The notes: generated from the sequence alone by a model not told the origin. Positions 7,906 through 19,320 are shown, numbered from the stretch's first letter. The stretch is 64,000 nt of DNA from an uncultured Faecalibacterium sp. (GCA_934547065.1 CAKTEF010000003.1:1-64000); one strand, 5' to 3'. Numbers and translations are program-made.

Positions 7906-9915
7906 ATGAAACAGAAACCGAGATGGACGTTGGAGATGCTGACCGCCGCGCTGGCGGTGCTGTGCGGCCTGCTGGTGCTGACGCTGCTGTGGCAGCGCCC
8001 GGCGGGCTGGCCTGTGCTGGCCGTTCTTGCGGCACTGTGGTGTGTTGGCATGGGCGTTTTCCGGTACCGGCTGCGGCGCTGGACCGCCCGCTGGGTGGCT
8101 GGCGGCAGCTTTGAAAACTCCAGGACCCAATACAGCCTGGAAAGCCTTTCGCAGCCTGCGGCTCTGCTCTCCGGCGAAACGGTGCTGTGGTACAATGCCC
8201 GGTTCCGGACCCGCCTGCTGGGCGGCGAGGACCGCCTGGCTGCCCGTGCGCAGAAACTGCTGCCGGGGCTGGATCTCCAACAGTCCCGCACGGAAGAAGG
8301 CCAGCAGCTCAACCTGGCCGACGGCGTGTGGACCGTACACAGCTCCACCGTGCCGGGCAGCAGTGAGAGCATGACGCTGCTGCTGTTCAACGACGAGACG
8401 GAGCTGCGCCGGGTGGAGACCGAGTACAAGGCCAGCCGCCCCGGCTACATGGTGTTCCTGGTGGACGGCTACGACGATGTGTTCGGCGACATGCTGGACA
8501 GCGAGCGTGCCCGCCTGCTGGAGGGCATCAACCGGGTGCTGGAGGATCTGATCGGGCGCGGCACCGGCTTTTTGCGCCGGGTGGCCAGCGGCCGCTATAT
8601 CGCGGTGGTGGAGGAGCGCCATCTGGAACAGTTTTCCAAGCGCGGCTATGATGTGCTGGACAAGATCCGTGCGCTGGATCCCAGCGTGAACCTGTCGCTT
8701 TCCATCGGCATCGGCCGGGGGGCCAAGACCCTGCGTGAAGCGCAGGATATGGCGGTGCAGGCGCTGGACATGGCCCAGGGCCGCGGCGGCGATCAGGCGG
8801 TGGAGATGACTCCGGACGGCTTTACGTTCTACGGCGGCGTGAGCCACGGCGTGGAAAAGCGCAGCAAGGTCCGCAGCCGCATTGTGGCCGATCAGCTGGT
8901 CAAGCTGATCCGGGAAGCAGATCATGTGGTCATCATGGGCCACCGGATGAGCGATCTGGATGCCATCGGCGCGGCCGAGGGTGTGCTGCGCATCTGCAAG
9001 ATCTGTGATGTGCCTGCGGTGATCGCGGTGCAGCGGGATGCCACCCTTGCGTCCAGTCTGATCGATGCCCTGTGCAAAGCCGGGCAGGAGGATGATTTCA
9101 TCGAGCCTAAGGGCGCACTGCCCATCATCTCCAAGCGGACGCTGTGCATCGTGGTGGATACATACCAGGTCGGCCTTGTGGAAAGCAGGGAGATCCTGGA
9201 AAAATGCGGCAAGGTGGCGGTGATCGACCACCACCGCAAGGGCGTGGGCTTTATTGAAAACCCTGCCCTGGTCTGCCACGAGCCTTATTCCTCCTCGGCC
9301 AGTGAGCTGGTCACGGAGCTGCTGCAATACGTCGGCAGCCGGGACGACAAACCCAACCGCGTGGAGGCCGAGGGCCTGCTTTCCGGCATCATGCTGGATA
9401 CCCGCGATTTCACGCTGCATACCGGTGTGCGCACCTTTGAAGCTGCCGCTGCCCTGCGCCGCTATGGCGCGGAGACGGAGCGGGTGCGCCAGCTGTTCGA
9501 TGTGACCATGGTGGAATATAACGCCAAGGCCGACCTGGTGGAAAAAGCGCAGATGTACCGGAACTGCGCCATCTCGGTGAGCGGTGAGGTGGCCTCCGAA
9601 GCCCGTGTGGCTGTGGCGCAGGCCGCCAACGACCTGCTGACCATTCAGGGCGTGGATGCCAGCTTTGTGGCCGTGCAGGTGGGCAGCGGGGTCAATATCT
9701 CGGCCCGCAGCCTGGGCGCGGTGAACGTGCAGGTCATTATGGAATCCTTGGGCGGCGGCGGCCACCAGACCATGGCGGCGGCCCAGCTCAAGCATATCAC
9801 GCCCGAAGCGGCCAAGGCCCGCATCCAGACCGCCATTGACGAATACCGGGAGAGCCAGAAGAAAACGCTGGTGGAGGCCGAGCCGGAACCCCGGAAAAAG
9901 GAGAAACAGGGATGA
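7906..9915 (+). CDS. gdpP: Cyclic-di-AMP phosphodiesterase GdpP
   Basis: GdpP hydrolyses c-di-AMP. Two membrane helices (about 10-30 and 34-52) are followed by a PAS-like region, a degenerate GGDEF domain and a DHH/DHHA1 phosphodiesterase. The metal-binding motifs are complete: GHRMSDLDA near residue 345, DHHRKG at 441 and GGGGHQ near 616. Length, 669 residues, is standard. AGGAGG at 7889-7894 serves ATG 7906 (a TTG three bases earlier is also possible). The gene follows rnj closely and overlaps glf by ATGA. It pairs functionally with cdaA at 49324. Confidence 0.95.
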   Translation: MKQKPRWTLEMLTAALAVLCGLLVLTLLWQRPAGWPVLAVLAALWCVGMGVFRYRLRRWTARWVAGGSFENSRTQYSLESLSQPAALLSGETVLWYNARFRTRLLGGEDRLAARAQKLLPGLDLQQSRTEEGQQLNLADGVWTVHSSTVPGSSESMTLLLFNDETELRRVETEYKASRPGYMVFLVDGYDDVFGDMLDSERARLLEGINRVLEDLIGRGTGFLRRVASGRYIAVVEERHLEQFSKRGYDVLDKIRALDPSVNLSLSIGIGRGAKTLREAQDMAVQALDMAQGRGGDQAVEMTPDGFTFYGGVSHGVEKRSKVRSRIVADQLVKLIREADHVVIMGHRMSDLDAIGAAEGVLRICKICDVPAVIAVQRDATLASSLIDALCKAGQEDDFIEPKGALPIISKRTLCIVVDTYQVGLVESREILEKCGKVAVIDHHRKGVGFIENPALVCHEPYSSSASELVTELLQYVGSRDDKPNRVEAEGLLSGIMLDTRDFTLHTGVRTFEAAAALRRYGAETERVRQLFDVTMVEYNAKADLVEKAQMYRNCAISVSGEVASEARVAVAQAANDLLTIQGVDASFVAVQVGSGVNISARSLGAVNVQVIMESLGGGGHQTMAAAQLKHITPEAAKARIQTAIDEYRESQKKTLVEAEPEPRKKEKQG

Positions 9916-11024
9916 ATCGTTACGATTACTTGATCGTGGGCGCGGGTCTGTACGGCGCGGTGTTCGCCCACGAAGCCCAAAAGGCCGGCAAGACCTGCCT
10001 TGTCATCGACAAGCGCGGCCACATTGCAGGCAATGTCTATACTGAGGCGGTGGAGGGCATCAACGTCCACCGTTACGGAGCGCATATCTTCCACACCAAC
10101 AACAAGGCCGTGTGGCAGTATGTGAACCGGTTTGCGGAGTTCAACCGCTACACCAACAGCCCCGTCGCCAACTACCACGGCGAGATCTACAACCTGCCCT
10201 TCAACATGAACACCTTTAACAGGATGTGGGGCGTGGTGACCCCGGCTGAAGCAAAAGCCAAGATCGAGCAGCAGCGGGCCGAGGCGGGCATTACGGACCC
10301 GCAGAACCTGGAGGAGCAGGCCATCAGCCTGGTGGGCATTGATATCTACGAAAAGCTCATTAAAGGCTACACCGGCAAGCAGTGGGGCCGCCCCTGTACC
10401 GAGCTGCCTGCGTTCATCATCAAACGCCTGCCGGTCCGCTTTACCTACGATGATAACTATTTCAATGCGCTGTACCAGGGCATCCCAAACGGCGGCTACA
10501 CCGCCATGGTGGAAAAGATGCTGGACGGCGTGGAAGTGCAGCTGAACGTGGACTATCTGGCCGACCGCGAAGCTCTGAATCGGCTGGCCGACAAGGTGGT
10601 TTACACCGGCCCGGTGGATGCCTACTTTGGCTGCCGGCTGGGGGCCCTGCAGTACCGCAGCGTCCGCTTTGAGACGGAGGTGCTGGACACCGACAACTAT
10701 CAGGGCAACGCCGTGGTGAACTATACCGATGCCGAGACCCCGTACACCCGCATCATCGAGCACAAGCACTTTGAGTTTGGCACCCAGCCCAAAACGGTCA
10801 TCAGCCGGGAATACAGCGCCGAGTGGAAGCCGGGCGATGAGCCGTATTATCCCGTCAACGACGAGAAGAATGGTGCCCTGTACGCCCGCTACAAGCAGCT
10901 GGCCGATGCCGAGCCGAACGTCATTTTCGGCGGCCGCCTGGGGGAGTATCAGTACTACGATATGGATAAGGTCATTGAAGCTGCGCTGGACGCGGCGGGG
11001 AAAGAGCTGGGGCGAGCCCGCTGA
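9912..11024 (+). CDS. glf: UDP-galactopyranose mutase
   Basis: This flavoenzyme interconverts UDP-galactopyranose and UDP-galactofuranose, the donor for galactofuranose in surface polysaccharides. The FAD-binding GAGLYG (10-15), the RYGAHIFHTNN segment and the active-site stretch GKQWGRP with the Arg-containing RLPVRFTYDDNYF are all present in 370 residues. It overlaps gdpP by four bases, so it is translated with it. No glycosyltransferase genes are nearby, which is unusual, because glf normally lies in polysaccharide clusters. Confidence 0.95.
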   Translation: MNRYDYLIVGAGLYGAVFAHEAQKAGKTCLVIDKRGHIAGNVYTEAVEGINVHRYGAHIFHTNNKAVWQYVNRFAEFNRYTNSPVANYHGEIYNLPFNMNTFNRMWGVVTPAEAKAKIEQQRAEAGITDPQNLEEQAISLVGIDIYEKLIKGYTGKQWGRPCTELPAFIIKRLPVRFTYDDNYFNALYQGIPNGGYTAMVEKMLDGVEVQLNVDYLADREALNRLADKVVYTGPVDAYFGCRLGALQYRSVRFETEVLDTDNYQGNAVVNYTDAETPYTRIIEHKHFEFGTQPKTVISREYSAEWKPGDEPYYPVNDEKNGALYARYKQLADAEPNVIFGGRLGEYQYYDMDKVIEAALDAAGKELGRAR

Positions 11025-11038
11025 CCAGCCCCCGACCG

Positions 11039-11067
11039 TTGACGGAAACGCGCAATTGCTGTATACT
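11039..11067 (+). promoter_or_regulatory. Sigma-A promoter of rplI
   Basis: TTGACG (11039-11044), a 17-base spacer and TATACT (11062-11067), about 50 bases ahead of the rplI start codon. Confidence 0.8.
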
Positions 11068-11115
11068 AGCCATAGAAATCCACCGGTTCCCCGGTGAGAA
11101 GTGAGGGATAACATC

Positions 11116-11571
11116 ATGAAAGTGATTCTGAAGCAGGATGTCAAGGGCATTGGCAAAAAAGACGAGATCCATGAGGTCTCCGACGGCTACGCCCGCAACT
11201 TTCTGTTCCCGCGCAAGCTGGCCTCTGTGGCCGATGCTTCTGCGGTGAATATCGCACGCGGCAAGGAAGCCGCTGCTGATTTCCACGAGGCGGAGAATGT
11301 GGCTGCCGCCAAGGCGCTGGCCGCAAAGATCGAGGGCAAGACCGTGACCATCAAGGCAAAGGGCGGCGCATCCGGCCGCCTGCACGGCAAGGTCACCGGC
11401 AAAGAGGTCGCTGAGGCCCTGACCCAGCTGGCCGGTGCGCCCATCGACAAAAAGAAGATCGAGATGGAGACCAAGGACATCAAGGATGCCGGCGTGTTCA
11501 ACGGCAAGGTGCGCCTGCATGTTGGTGTCGTGGCCGCGTTCAAGATCATGGTGGAAGTAGAGCAGGCCTGA
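11116..11571 (+). CDS. rplI: 50S ribosomal protein L9 (bL9)
   Basis: L9 has an N-terminal 23S rRNA-binding domain, a long helix and a C-terminal domain. The signature [30 protein letters not shown] is complete, which sets the start at ATG 11116 with GAGGG upstream, giving 151 residues. It has its own promoter and terminator. The order gdpP, rplI, dnaB is conserved in Firmicutes, here with glf inserted between gdpP and rplI. Confidence 0.96.
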   Translation: MKVILKQDVKGIGKKDEIHEVSDGYARNFLFPRKLASVADASAVNIARGKEAAADFHEAENVAAAKALAAKIEGKTVTIKAKGGASGRLHGKVTGKEVAEALTQLAGAPIDKKKIEMETKDIKDAGVFNGKVRLHVGVVAAFKIMVEVEQA

Positions 11572-11588
11572 TCGTCTGACTGCCTGTC

Positions 11589-11618
11589 AGCGCCCCCTCA
11601 ACGCAGGGGGCGCTTTTT
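11589..11618 (+). terminator. Intrinsic terminator after rplI
   Basis: A perfect 10-bp stem (AGCGCCCCCT at 11589-11598 with 11605-11614), a 6-base loop and five T residues. It lies only 24 bases before the dnaB start, and no clear dnaB promoter was found in that gap, so partial read-through is probable. Confidence 0.9.
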
Positions 11619-11642
11619 GGGTTTCTGAGAGGAAACAGTATC

Positions 11643-13043
11643 ATGCCGAACGAACGACATTATTCCAATGAATTGAATCTGGAAAGCGTGGGCATCAACC
11701 TGCCCTATAACATGCAGGCGGAGCAGAGCGTGCTGGGTGCGGTGCTGCTCAAGCCCGATACCCTGACCGACCTGGTGGAGATCATCAAGCCGGAGATGTT
11801 CTACACCCGGCAGAACGCACAGATCTGGTCCGAGATGCTCCGGCTGTTCACCAGCGATCAGACCATCGACTTTGTCACCCTGCTGGACGCGGTCATCTCC
11901 GATGGCGTGTTTCCCAGCGCAGACGAAGCCAAGGTCTACCTGACCGGCCTGGCCGAAACGGTGCCCAGCATCTCCAACGTCAAGGCCTATGCGCAGATCG
12001 TGCAGGAAAAATACCTGGTGCGCCAGCTGATGGGCGTGGCCAAGGATATCCTGCAGGATGCAGGCGACGAGCCGGACGCAGACCTTTTGCTGGAAAACGC
12101 CGAGCAGCGCATCTATGAGATCCGCTCCGGGCGGGATTCCAGCGCACTGACCCCGCTTTCCTCCAGCATGGTGGAAACGCTGACCAACCTGCAGAAGATC
12201 AGCGGCCCCGATGCGGATAAGTACAAGGGCATCCCCACCGGGTTCCGCCTGCTGGATACGGTGCTGACGGGCCTTGGCCGCGGCGATCTGATCATCCTGG
12301 CGGCCCGCCCCGGTATGGGCAAGACCAGCTTTGCGCTGAACATTGCCACCCGCGTGGCCATGCAGCAAAAGGTGCCGGTGGCCATCTTCAGCCTGGAAAT
12401 GACCAAGGAACAGCTCACCAACCGCATCCTTTCAGCGGAAGCCGGCATCGACAGCCAGGCGTTCCGCACCGGCGCACTGCGCAGCGAGGACTGGGAATAT
12501 CTGGCCCTTGCCACGGAAAAACTGCACGACGCGCCCATTTATATGGACGATACCTCCGGCATCACCATTACCGAGATGAAAGCCAAGATCCGCCGGGTCA
12601 ACCAGGATCCCACCCGGCCCAATGTGGGGCTGATCGTCATTGACTACCTGCAACTGATGACCACGGGCCAGCGCACGGAAAACCGCGTGCAGGAGATCAG
12701 CTCCATCACCCGAAACCTCAAGATCATGGCCAAGGAAATGAATGTGCCCATCATCGCGCTTTCCCAGCTGTCCCGTGCGGTGGAAAAGCAGGGCAACAAT
12801 TCCAGCCACCGGCCCCAGCTTTCGGACCTGCGTGATTCCGGCTCCATCGAGCAGGATGCGGACTGCGTTCTGTTTTTGTACCGCGATTCCTACTATGCCA
12901 GCCAGAATCCGGACGGGGCCGAGGTGGACGCGGATACCGCAGAGTGCATCGTGGCCAAGAACCGCCACGGCGAGACCAGCACCGTGCCGCTGGGCTGGGA
13001 TGGTGCGCACACCCGCTTTATGGATGTGGACTTCAAACGCTGA
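11643..13043 (+). CDS. dnaB: Replicative DNA helicase DnaB
   Basis: DnaB is the hexameric 5'-3' helicase at the replication fork. The 466-residue protein has the N-terminal primase-interacting domain (PYNMQAEQSVLGAVL) and a RecA-type motor with Walker A ARPGMGKTS (221-229), the GLIVIDYLQLM Walker B strand, and the SQLSRAVE and LSDLRDSGSIEQDAD motifs. No intein is present. Its stop TGA overlaps the tilS start as TGATG, so tilS is coupled to it. Confidence 0.97.
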   Translation: MPNERHYSNELNLESVGINLPYNMQAEQSVLGAVLLKPDTLTDLVEIIKPEMFYTRQNAQIWSEMLRLFTSDQTIDFVTLLDAVISDGVFPSADEAKVYLTGLAETVPSISNVKAYAQIVQEKYLVRQLMGVAKDILQDAGDEPDADLLLENAEQRIYEIRSGRDSSALTPLSSSMVETLTNLQKISGPDADKYKGIPTGFRLLDTVLTGLGRGDLIILAARPGMGKTSFALNIATRVAMQQKVPVAIFSLEMTKEQLTNRILSAEAGIDSQAFRTGALRSEDWEYLALATEKLHDAPIYMDDTSGITITEMKAKIRRVNQDPTRPNVGLIVIDYLQLMTTGQRTENRVQEISSITRNLKIMAKEMNVPIIALSQLSRAVEKQGNNSSHRPQLSDLRDSGSIEQDADCVLFLYRDSYYASQNPDGAEVDADTAECIVAKNRHGETSTVPLGWDGAHTRFMDVDFKR

Positions 13044-14512
13044 TGGACGAACAGACAAAATTTTTGCAGGAGGTAGAGCGCTTTGCCCGGCAGGAACAGC
13101 TGTTTGCGCCGCCAGAGCCGGATGCGCCGCTGCGGCTGTGCGCGGCGGTTTCGGGCGGGGCCGACAGCATGGCCCTGCTGCGCATTCTGCTGGCGCTGCA
13201 GCCGGTGTTCGGCTACCGGCTCTCGGCCTGCCATGTCAATCACGGCCTGCGTGGCGCGGCGGCAGACCGGGACGAAGCCTTTGTCCGGGCCGAGTGTGCC
13301 CGGCTGGGCGTGCCGCTGCGGGTGTTCTGCCCGCAGAACGTGGGCTTTGTGCAGCCGCCCCATGCGGGCGAGGACTGGGCCCGCCGCCTGCGCTATGCCT
13401 GCTTTGAAACGGCGCTGCGCAGCGGGATAGATCGCATTGCAACGGCCCATACTGGTACTGACCAGGCAGAAACGCTGCTGCTGCGCCTGGCGCGGGGCAC
13501 CGGGCTCCACGGGGCGGGGGGCATCCGGCCGGGCAGGCCGGGCTTCTGCCGTCCGCTGCTGGTGCTCACCCGCGCCGGAACGCAGGCGTTCTGCACCGCG
13601 CTGGGGCAGCCCTGGGTGACGGACGAGACGAATGAGACGGATGCTTACGCGCGCAACCGGGTACGCCACACCGTGCTGCCCACGCTGCAAAGCGTGAACG
13701 ATGCGGCCGAAGAAAACCTGACCCGCTTTTGCGAAAAGGCCGCCCGCGCGGATGCCTGCCTGACCCGGCTGGCGGATGCTCTGCTGGCCGGGGCCGCGCA
13801 GGCCCTGCCGCCCGCCCTGCCTGCCGGGGCGCGGTATGCCCGCAGCGCCGGGCAGCCGGTCTGGCGGCTGGAGACACTGGCCGAGGCCGACCCGTTTTTG
13901 CTGGATACCGCCCTGCATGGGCTGGTGGCCCCGGTGCGGGATGCGGAGGAACGCTTTGTCTGCCAGCTGGCCGCACTGGTGCGGCAGGGGAGCGGCGCGG
14001 TGCAGCTGACAGCCGCCGTCCGCTTTTGTGCCGACGGCGGCGTGCTCTGGCGGGAGGAAGCGGCACCTGCTTCCGGCCGGCCGGAGCCGCAGCCGGAACT
14101 TCCGTTTTGCCCTGGCGATGGGGCAGAAAGGGCCCTGCCGGGCGGCTGGAGGCTGAAAACCCGGCTGTGGAAGCAGGGTTTTCCAGAAAAAATACAGGGT
14201 GTTCATAAAAAAGACTTAAAAAATCAGGCGGATTATGCTAGAATAACTACGTTATATCCTGCGCTTGTGCTGCGCTGCCGCCGCAGCGGAGACCGTTTCC
14301 GCCCGGCCGGGCGGGGCGTGAGCCGGGAACTGCGCAAATGGATGAATGAAACGGGCATCCCGCCCCGGCAGCGGGATACGCTGCCGCTGCTTGCGGCGGG
14401 CAGCGAGGTCGTGTGGGTCTGCGGCGCAGGCTTTGCCGAGGGTTTGGCCCCGGCCGAGGATACCGCCTGCATCCTGCAGATGGAACCACGGAAAATGGAG
14501 GAAAAACAATGA
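13043..14512 (+). CDS. tilS: tRNA(Ile)-lysidine synthetase
   Basis: TilS modifies C34 of the minor isoleucine tRNA to lysidine so that it reads AUA. The PP-loop SGGADS is at 37-42, followed by HVNHGLRG and the RVRHTVLP segment near residue 210; a C-terminal TilS domain follows. The start ATG 13043 overlaps the dnaB stop by one base and has no ribosome binding site of its own, implying coupled translation. An AT-rich patch at about 14187-14255, near the start of the C-terminal domain, is unlike the rest of the gene. The tilS-hpt-ftsH order is conserved in Firmicutes. Confidence 0.93.
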   Translation: MDEQTKFLQEVERFARQEQLFAPPEPDAPLRLCAAVSGGADSMALLRILLALQPVFGYRLSACHVNHGLRGAAADRDEAFVRAECARLGVPLRVFCPQNVGFVQPPHAGEDWARRLRYACFETALRSGIDRIATAHTGTDQAETLLLRLARGTGLHGAGGIRPGRPGFCRPLLVLTRAGTQAFCTALGQPWVTDETNETDAYARNRVRHTVLPTLQSVNDAAEENLTRFCEKAARADACLTRLADALLAGAAQALPPALPAGARYARSAGQPVWRLETLAEADPFLLDTALHGLVAPVRDAEERFVCQLAALVRQGSGAVQLTAAVRFCADGGVLWREEAAPASGRPEPQPELPFCPGDGAERALPGGWRLKTRLWKQGFPEKIQGVHKKDLKNQADYARITTLYPALVLRCRRSGDRFRPAGRGVSRELRKWMNETGIPPRQRDTLPLLAAGSEVVWVCGAGFAEGLAPAEDTACILQMEPRKMEEKQ

Positions 14513-15057
14513 GCATGCACGATGATATCGAGAAAGTTCTGGTCAGTGAAGAACAGCTCAAGGCCAAGGTGGCCGAGCTGGGCGCGCAGATCAGCCGGGA
14601 TTATGAGGGCAGGAACCTGGTCCTTGTTTCCATCCTGAAAGGTTCGGTCGTTTTTATGGCGGACCTGATGCGGGCAGTGAGCATCCCCTGCAGCATCGAC
14701 TTCATGGTGGTCTCCAGCTACGGCGGGAGCAACACCACCTCCAGCGGTCTGGTCAAGATCATCAAGGACCTGGACGGTGACCTTTCCGGCAAGGATGTTC
14801 TGATCGTGGAGGACATCCTGGATACCGGCATCACCCTTTCCAACCTGGTGCCCATGCTCAAGATGCGCAACCCCAACTCGGTGAAGATCTGCACCATCCT
14901 GGATAAACCCAGCCGCCGCAAGGCCGACATCCAGCCGGATTACGAGGGGTTCCAGGTGCCGGACGAGTTCGTGGTGGGCTATGGCCTGGACTACGACGAA
15001 AAATACCGTAACCTTTCTTACGTTGGTGTGTTGAAACCCAGCGTTTACGAAAAATAA
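14509..15057 (+). CDS. hpt: Hypoxanthine phosphoribosyltransferase
   Basis: The enzyme salvages hypoxanthine and guanine with PRPP to IMP and GMP. The PRPP-binding motif [14 protein letters not shown] is at 97-110, the [13 protein letters not shown] loop at 41-53 and the [16 protein letters not shown] segment near the C terminus. The start ATG 14509 overlaps the tilS stop (ATGA) and has GGAGG at 14497-14501. Product: 182 residues, normal length. It completes the purine branch of the salvage genes in the window. Confidence 0.96.
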   Translation: MSMHDDIEKVLVSEEQLKAKVAELGAQISRDYEGRNLVLVSILKGSVVFMADLMRAVSIPCSIDFMVVSSYGGSNTTSSGLVKIIKDLDGDLSGKDVLIVEDILDTGITLSNLVPMLKMRNPNSVKICTILDKPSRRKADIQPDYEGFQVPDEFVVGYGLDYDEKYRNLSYVGVLKPSVYEK

Positions 15058-15086
15058 AAACGAACAAGAACTGGAGTTGATCTCTT

Positions 15087-17219
<2,133 letters not shown>

Positions 17220-17240
17220 CCCACGAAGGGAGAGAGTGTT

Positions 17241-18326
17241 GTGGAGGAAAATTTTAACCCGGTTGCACGGACACGGGCCAATTACTACACCCCCGGCAGC
17301 CCGGTCCAGTTTGTCTGCGTGGAGCTGCTCAAGGGGGAGCTCAGCGGCGAACACGCGGTCTGCCTGACGTTCAAGAACATTTCCAAGGTGACGCTGACAG
17401 CACTGGAGATCCACTTCAAGTGCAAGGGCGTAGACGGCGTGATCCTGTGCGAGGATGCGTTCGAGTACCGTGACCTGAACGCCAAGCCCGGCGAAAGCTT
17501 CGGCATGGACGACGCGGTGTTTGTGACCCAGAAAGCCATTACCAGCGTGGATGTCACCCTGAAAAACGTGTACAGCGGCAAAAAGGTGGTCCACCTGGAT
17601 GCCATCAAGCGGGTGCGCCTGCCGGCCCCCCGCCGCCTGAGCCCGGAGCTGGAAAAGGCACTGGAGTCCCGCATGAACCGCGAGGGCCTGAAATATATGC
17701 CGCAGGTGTTTGAGAACGGCTGGTACTGCGCATGCGGTTCGTTCCACCCCAAAGAGGAGGACACCGTTTACTGCACGGAGTGCGGCTGTGACCGGATCCT
17801 GCTGCAAAACGCGCTGAACACCCTGCTCCAGCCGGAGCAGAAAGAGGCTGCCCCGGCCCCCCAGACGGAGCCGACCCGTGTGGCAGGTGCTGTACCGCCG
17901 CAGACCGAACCGACCCGTGTGGTGGGTGCCGTACCGCCGCAGGCCGAGCCGACCCGTGTGATCTCCGTCCGCCCGGAGGCGGAGACGATCACGCCCCCGG
18001 CCTCGTTTACCCCGCCGGTGGAGCGGGAGCCGGAAGTGGAAGCGACCCGCGTTCTGGATGCAGCCACCCGCGCCGCATTCCCCGGCAGCAGCCATCCGCA
18101 GCAGCCGGAGGACGCGCAGGACGACAGGACCCGCGTGCTGCCCACGACACCGCGTGCCGCCGCCCCGGTGCATCAGCCGGAACCCGAAGCCGAGGAGGAC
18201 GAGGATCTGGAAGATGCCCGCGACGGCGTGGCGGAGACGTTGATCCGCTGGGTCCCGCCGATCACGGCCATTGTCTGTGCAGGCATTGCGCTGTGGGGCT
18301 TTGTGTACTATCAGTTCCTGATGTAA
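17241..18326 (+). CDS. Tail-anchored zinc-ribbon protein with repeated TRV motifs, function unknown
   Basis: I do not recognise a characterised homologue. The 361-residue protein starts at GTG 17241 (AGGGAGAG upstream), 21 bases after ftsH. Residues 1-130 look like a beta-sandwich. A zinc ribbon follows (Cys163, Cys165, Cys178, Cys181). Residues 205-325 form a disordered linker with five TRV motifs (Thr212, 225, 238, 269, 297), three of them in a 13-residue tandem repeat. One membrane helix (about 337-358) ends the protein. The topology predicts a cytoplasmic protein held at the membrane by its tail. Because the motifs are evenly spaced threonines in a disordered linker, they may be phosphorylated; this is an inference. 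Confidence 0.75.
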   Translation: MEENFNPVARTRANYYTPGSPVQFVCVELLKGELSGEHAVCLTFKNISKVTLTALEIHFKCKGVDGVILCEDAFEYRDLNAKPGESFGMDDAVFVTQKAITSVDVTLKNVYSGKKVVHLDAIKRVRLPAPRRLSPELEKALESRMNREGLKYMPQVFENGWYCACGSFHPKEEDTVYCTECGCDRILLQNALNTLLQPEQKEAAPAPQTEPTRVAGAVPPQTEPTRVVGAVPPQAEPTRVISVRPEAETITPPASFTPPVEREPEVEATRVLDAATRAAFPGSSHPQQPEDAQDDRTRVLPTTPRAAAPVHQPEPEAEEDEDLEDARDGVAETLIRWVPPITAIVCAGIALWGFVYYQFLM

Positions 18327-18345
18327 AGAGAAAGGCCGCTGCCGG

Positions 18346-18450
18346 CCCTCTCCGTCATCGCTGCGCGATGCCGCCTCTCCCGAACGGAGAGACGATTGCA
18401 ATTGGCTCCCCCGTTGGAGGAGCCGGCGAGCGTCAGCGAGACTGAGAGGG
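18346..18450. repeat. Dispersed palindromic (MITE-like) repeat, copy 1
   Basis: This 105-base intergenic element begins CCCTCTCCGTCATCGCT and ends CTGAGAGGG, with short inner palindromes (GCGATGCC..., GGCTCCCCC...GGAGGAGCC). The reverse complement of the segment at 51539-51667 has the same order of blocks: CCCTCTCCGTCATCGCT, GCGATGCC, CCTC, GAGAGCTGG-like and CTGAGAGGG. The two copies therefore belong to one family. It lies between the TRV protein and the next gene and has no coding capacity. Confidence 0.75.
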
Positions 18451-18486
18451 CGCAGGCAGCAGCCCTTTTTTGTTTGAGGTGATATG

Positions 18487-19311
18487 ATGCCCGACGAAAC
18501 ACTGCAGGCTGCCTTTGAGATCAAGACCGCCTGCGACGAGATCAGCCGGAAGCTGCTGCGCTGGCACTGGGAGCAAAAGCCCGGTCCCCACACGCTGGAC
18601 AGCCTGCTGGAACATATCCGGCACCGCGCGCAGGAGAACCCGGACTATTACGAGCGGATGCCCGACCTGGCAGGCCGCACCAGCTGGCAGCAGCTGGACA
18701 CCACCCTGTGTATGCGGGTGCTGCTGGACCCGGAAAAAGATGCTGCCCGCCCGCTGGACCTGCTGGGGAACACGCCGCACCCGGCCGCTGCACGCCGCGC
18801 CTGCAACGCCGTGCGCACCGCCCGCAACGAGGCCGCACACGCCTCGGACCGCACCGCCGGGATCCAGGCGGCCATCCTGTTCAACGAGGCCGTAGAGGCG
18901 CTGGAGGAGGGCTATGCGGGTACCGCCCTGAGCACGGCGGAGCTTACCGGCTATTACCGGATGGCGGAATCGTTTTTGGAGCGCTGCGGGGGCAAAAAGC
19001 CGTTGGCCGCAGCCTCGGCGGAGCCGGAACGGAGCGGGGCAGGCCGGAGCCGGTCCGGTTCCGGCCGCAAACCGGCGGATGCGGGCCGTTCCGGTACACA
19101 GGGCAGCCGCGCCGCATCCCGCAGCAGGGCAGGGGCCAGCTCCTCCCGCAGCAGCGGGCGCAGCGCAGGCTCCGGCTCCCGGAGCAGCCGTGCGGCCCGG
19201 AAAAAGCGTGCCCAGGAGAAAAAGCAGGCAGACCGTGCCGTGCTGGTGGTACTTTTGGCCATCCTGGTGCTGGGGCTGCTGCTGCGCGGCTGCACGCTGG
19301 GACAAATTTGA
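18487..19311 (+). CDS. Membrane-anchored protein with a HEPN-like N-terminal domain
   Basis: The 274-residue product has no recognised family name. Residues 1-170 are predicted helical and contain RTARNEAAH, in which Arg113-Asn114-(x)3-His118 fits the RNxxxH catalytic motif of HEPN RNases and the closing motif of Swt1/DUF4145-like helical domains. Residues 178-245 are an extreme Ser/Arg/Gly linker. A single hydrophobic helix (about 248-268) ends with a Cys a few residues from the C terminus. ATG 18487 is chosen because GAGGTGA sits 4-5 bases upstream; ATG 18484 is also possible. Like its upstream neighbour it should be tail-anchored in the membrane. Confidence 0.65.
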   Translation: MPDETLQAAFEIKTACDEISRKLLRWHWEQKPGPHTLDSLLEHIRHRAQENPDYYERMPDLAGRTSWQQLDTTLCMRVLLDPEKDAARPLDLLGNTPHPAAARRACNAVRTARNEAAHASDRTAGIQAAILFNEAVEALEEGYAGTALSTAELTGYYRMAESFLERCGGKKPLAAASAEPERSGAGRSRSGSGRKPADAGRSGTQGSRAASRSRAGASSSRSSGRSAGSGSRSSRAARKKRAQEKKQADRAVLVVLLAILVLGLLLRGCTLGQI

Positions 19312-19320
19312 ACAACAGCA

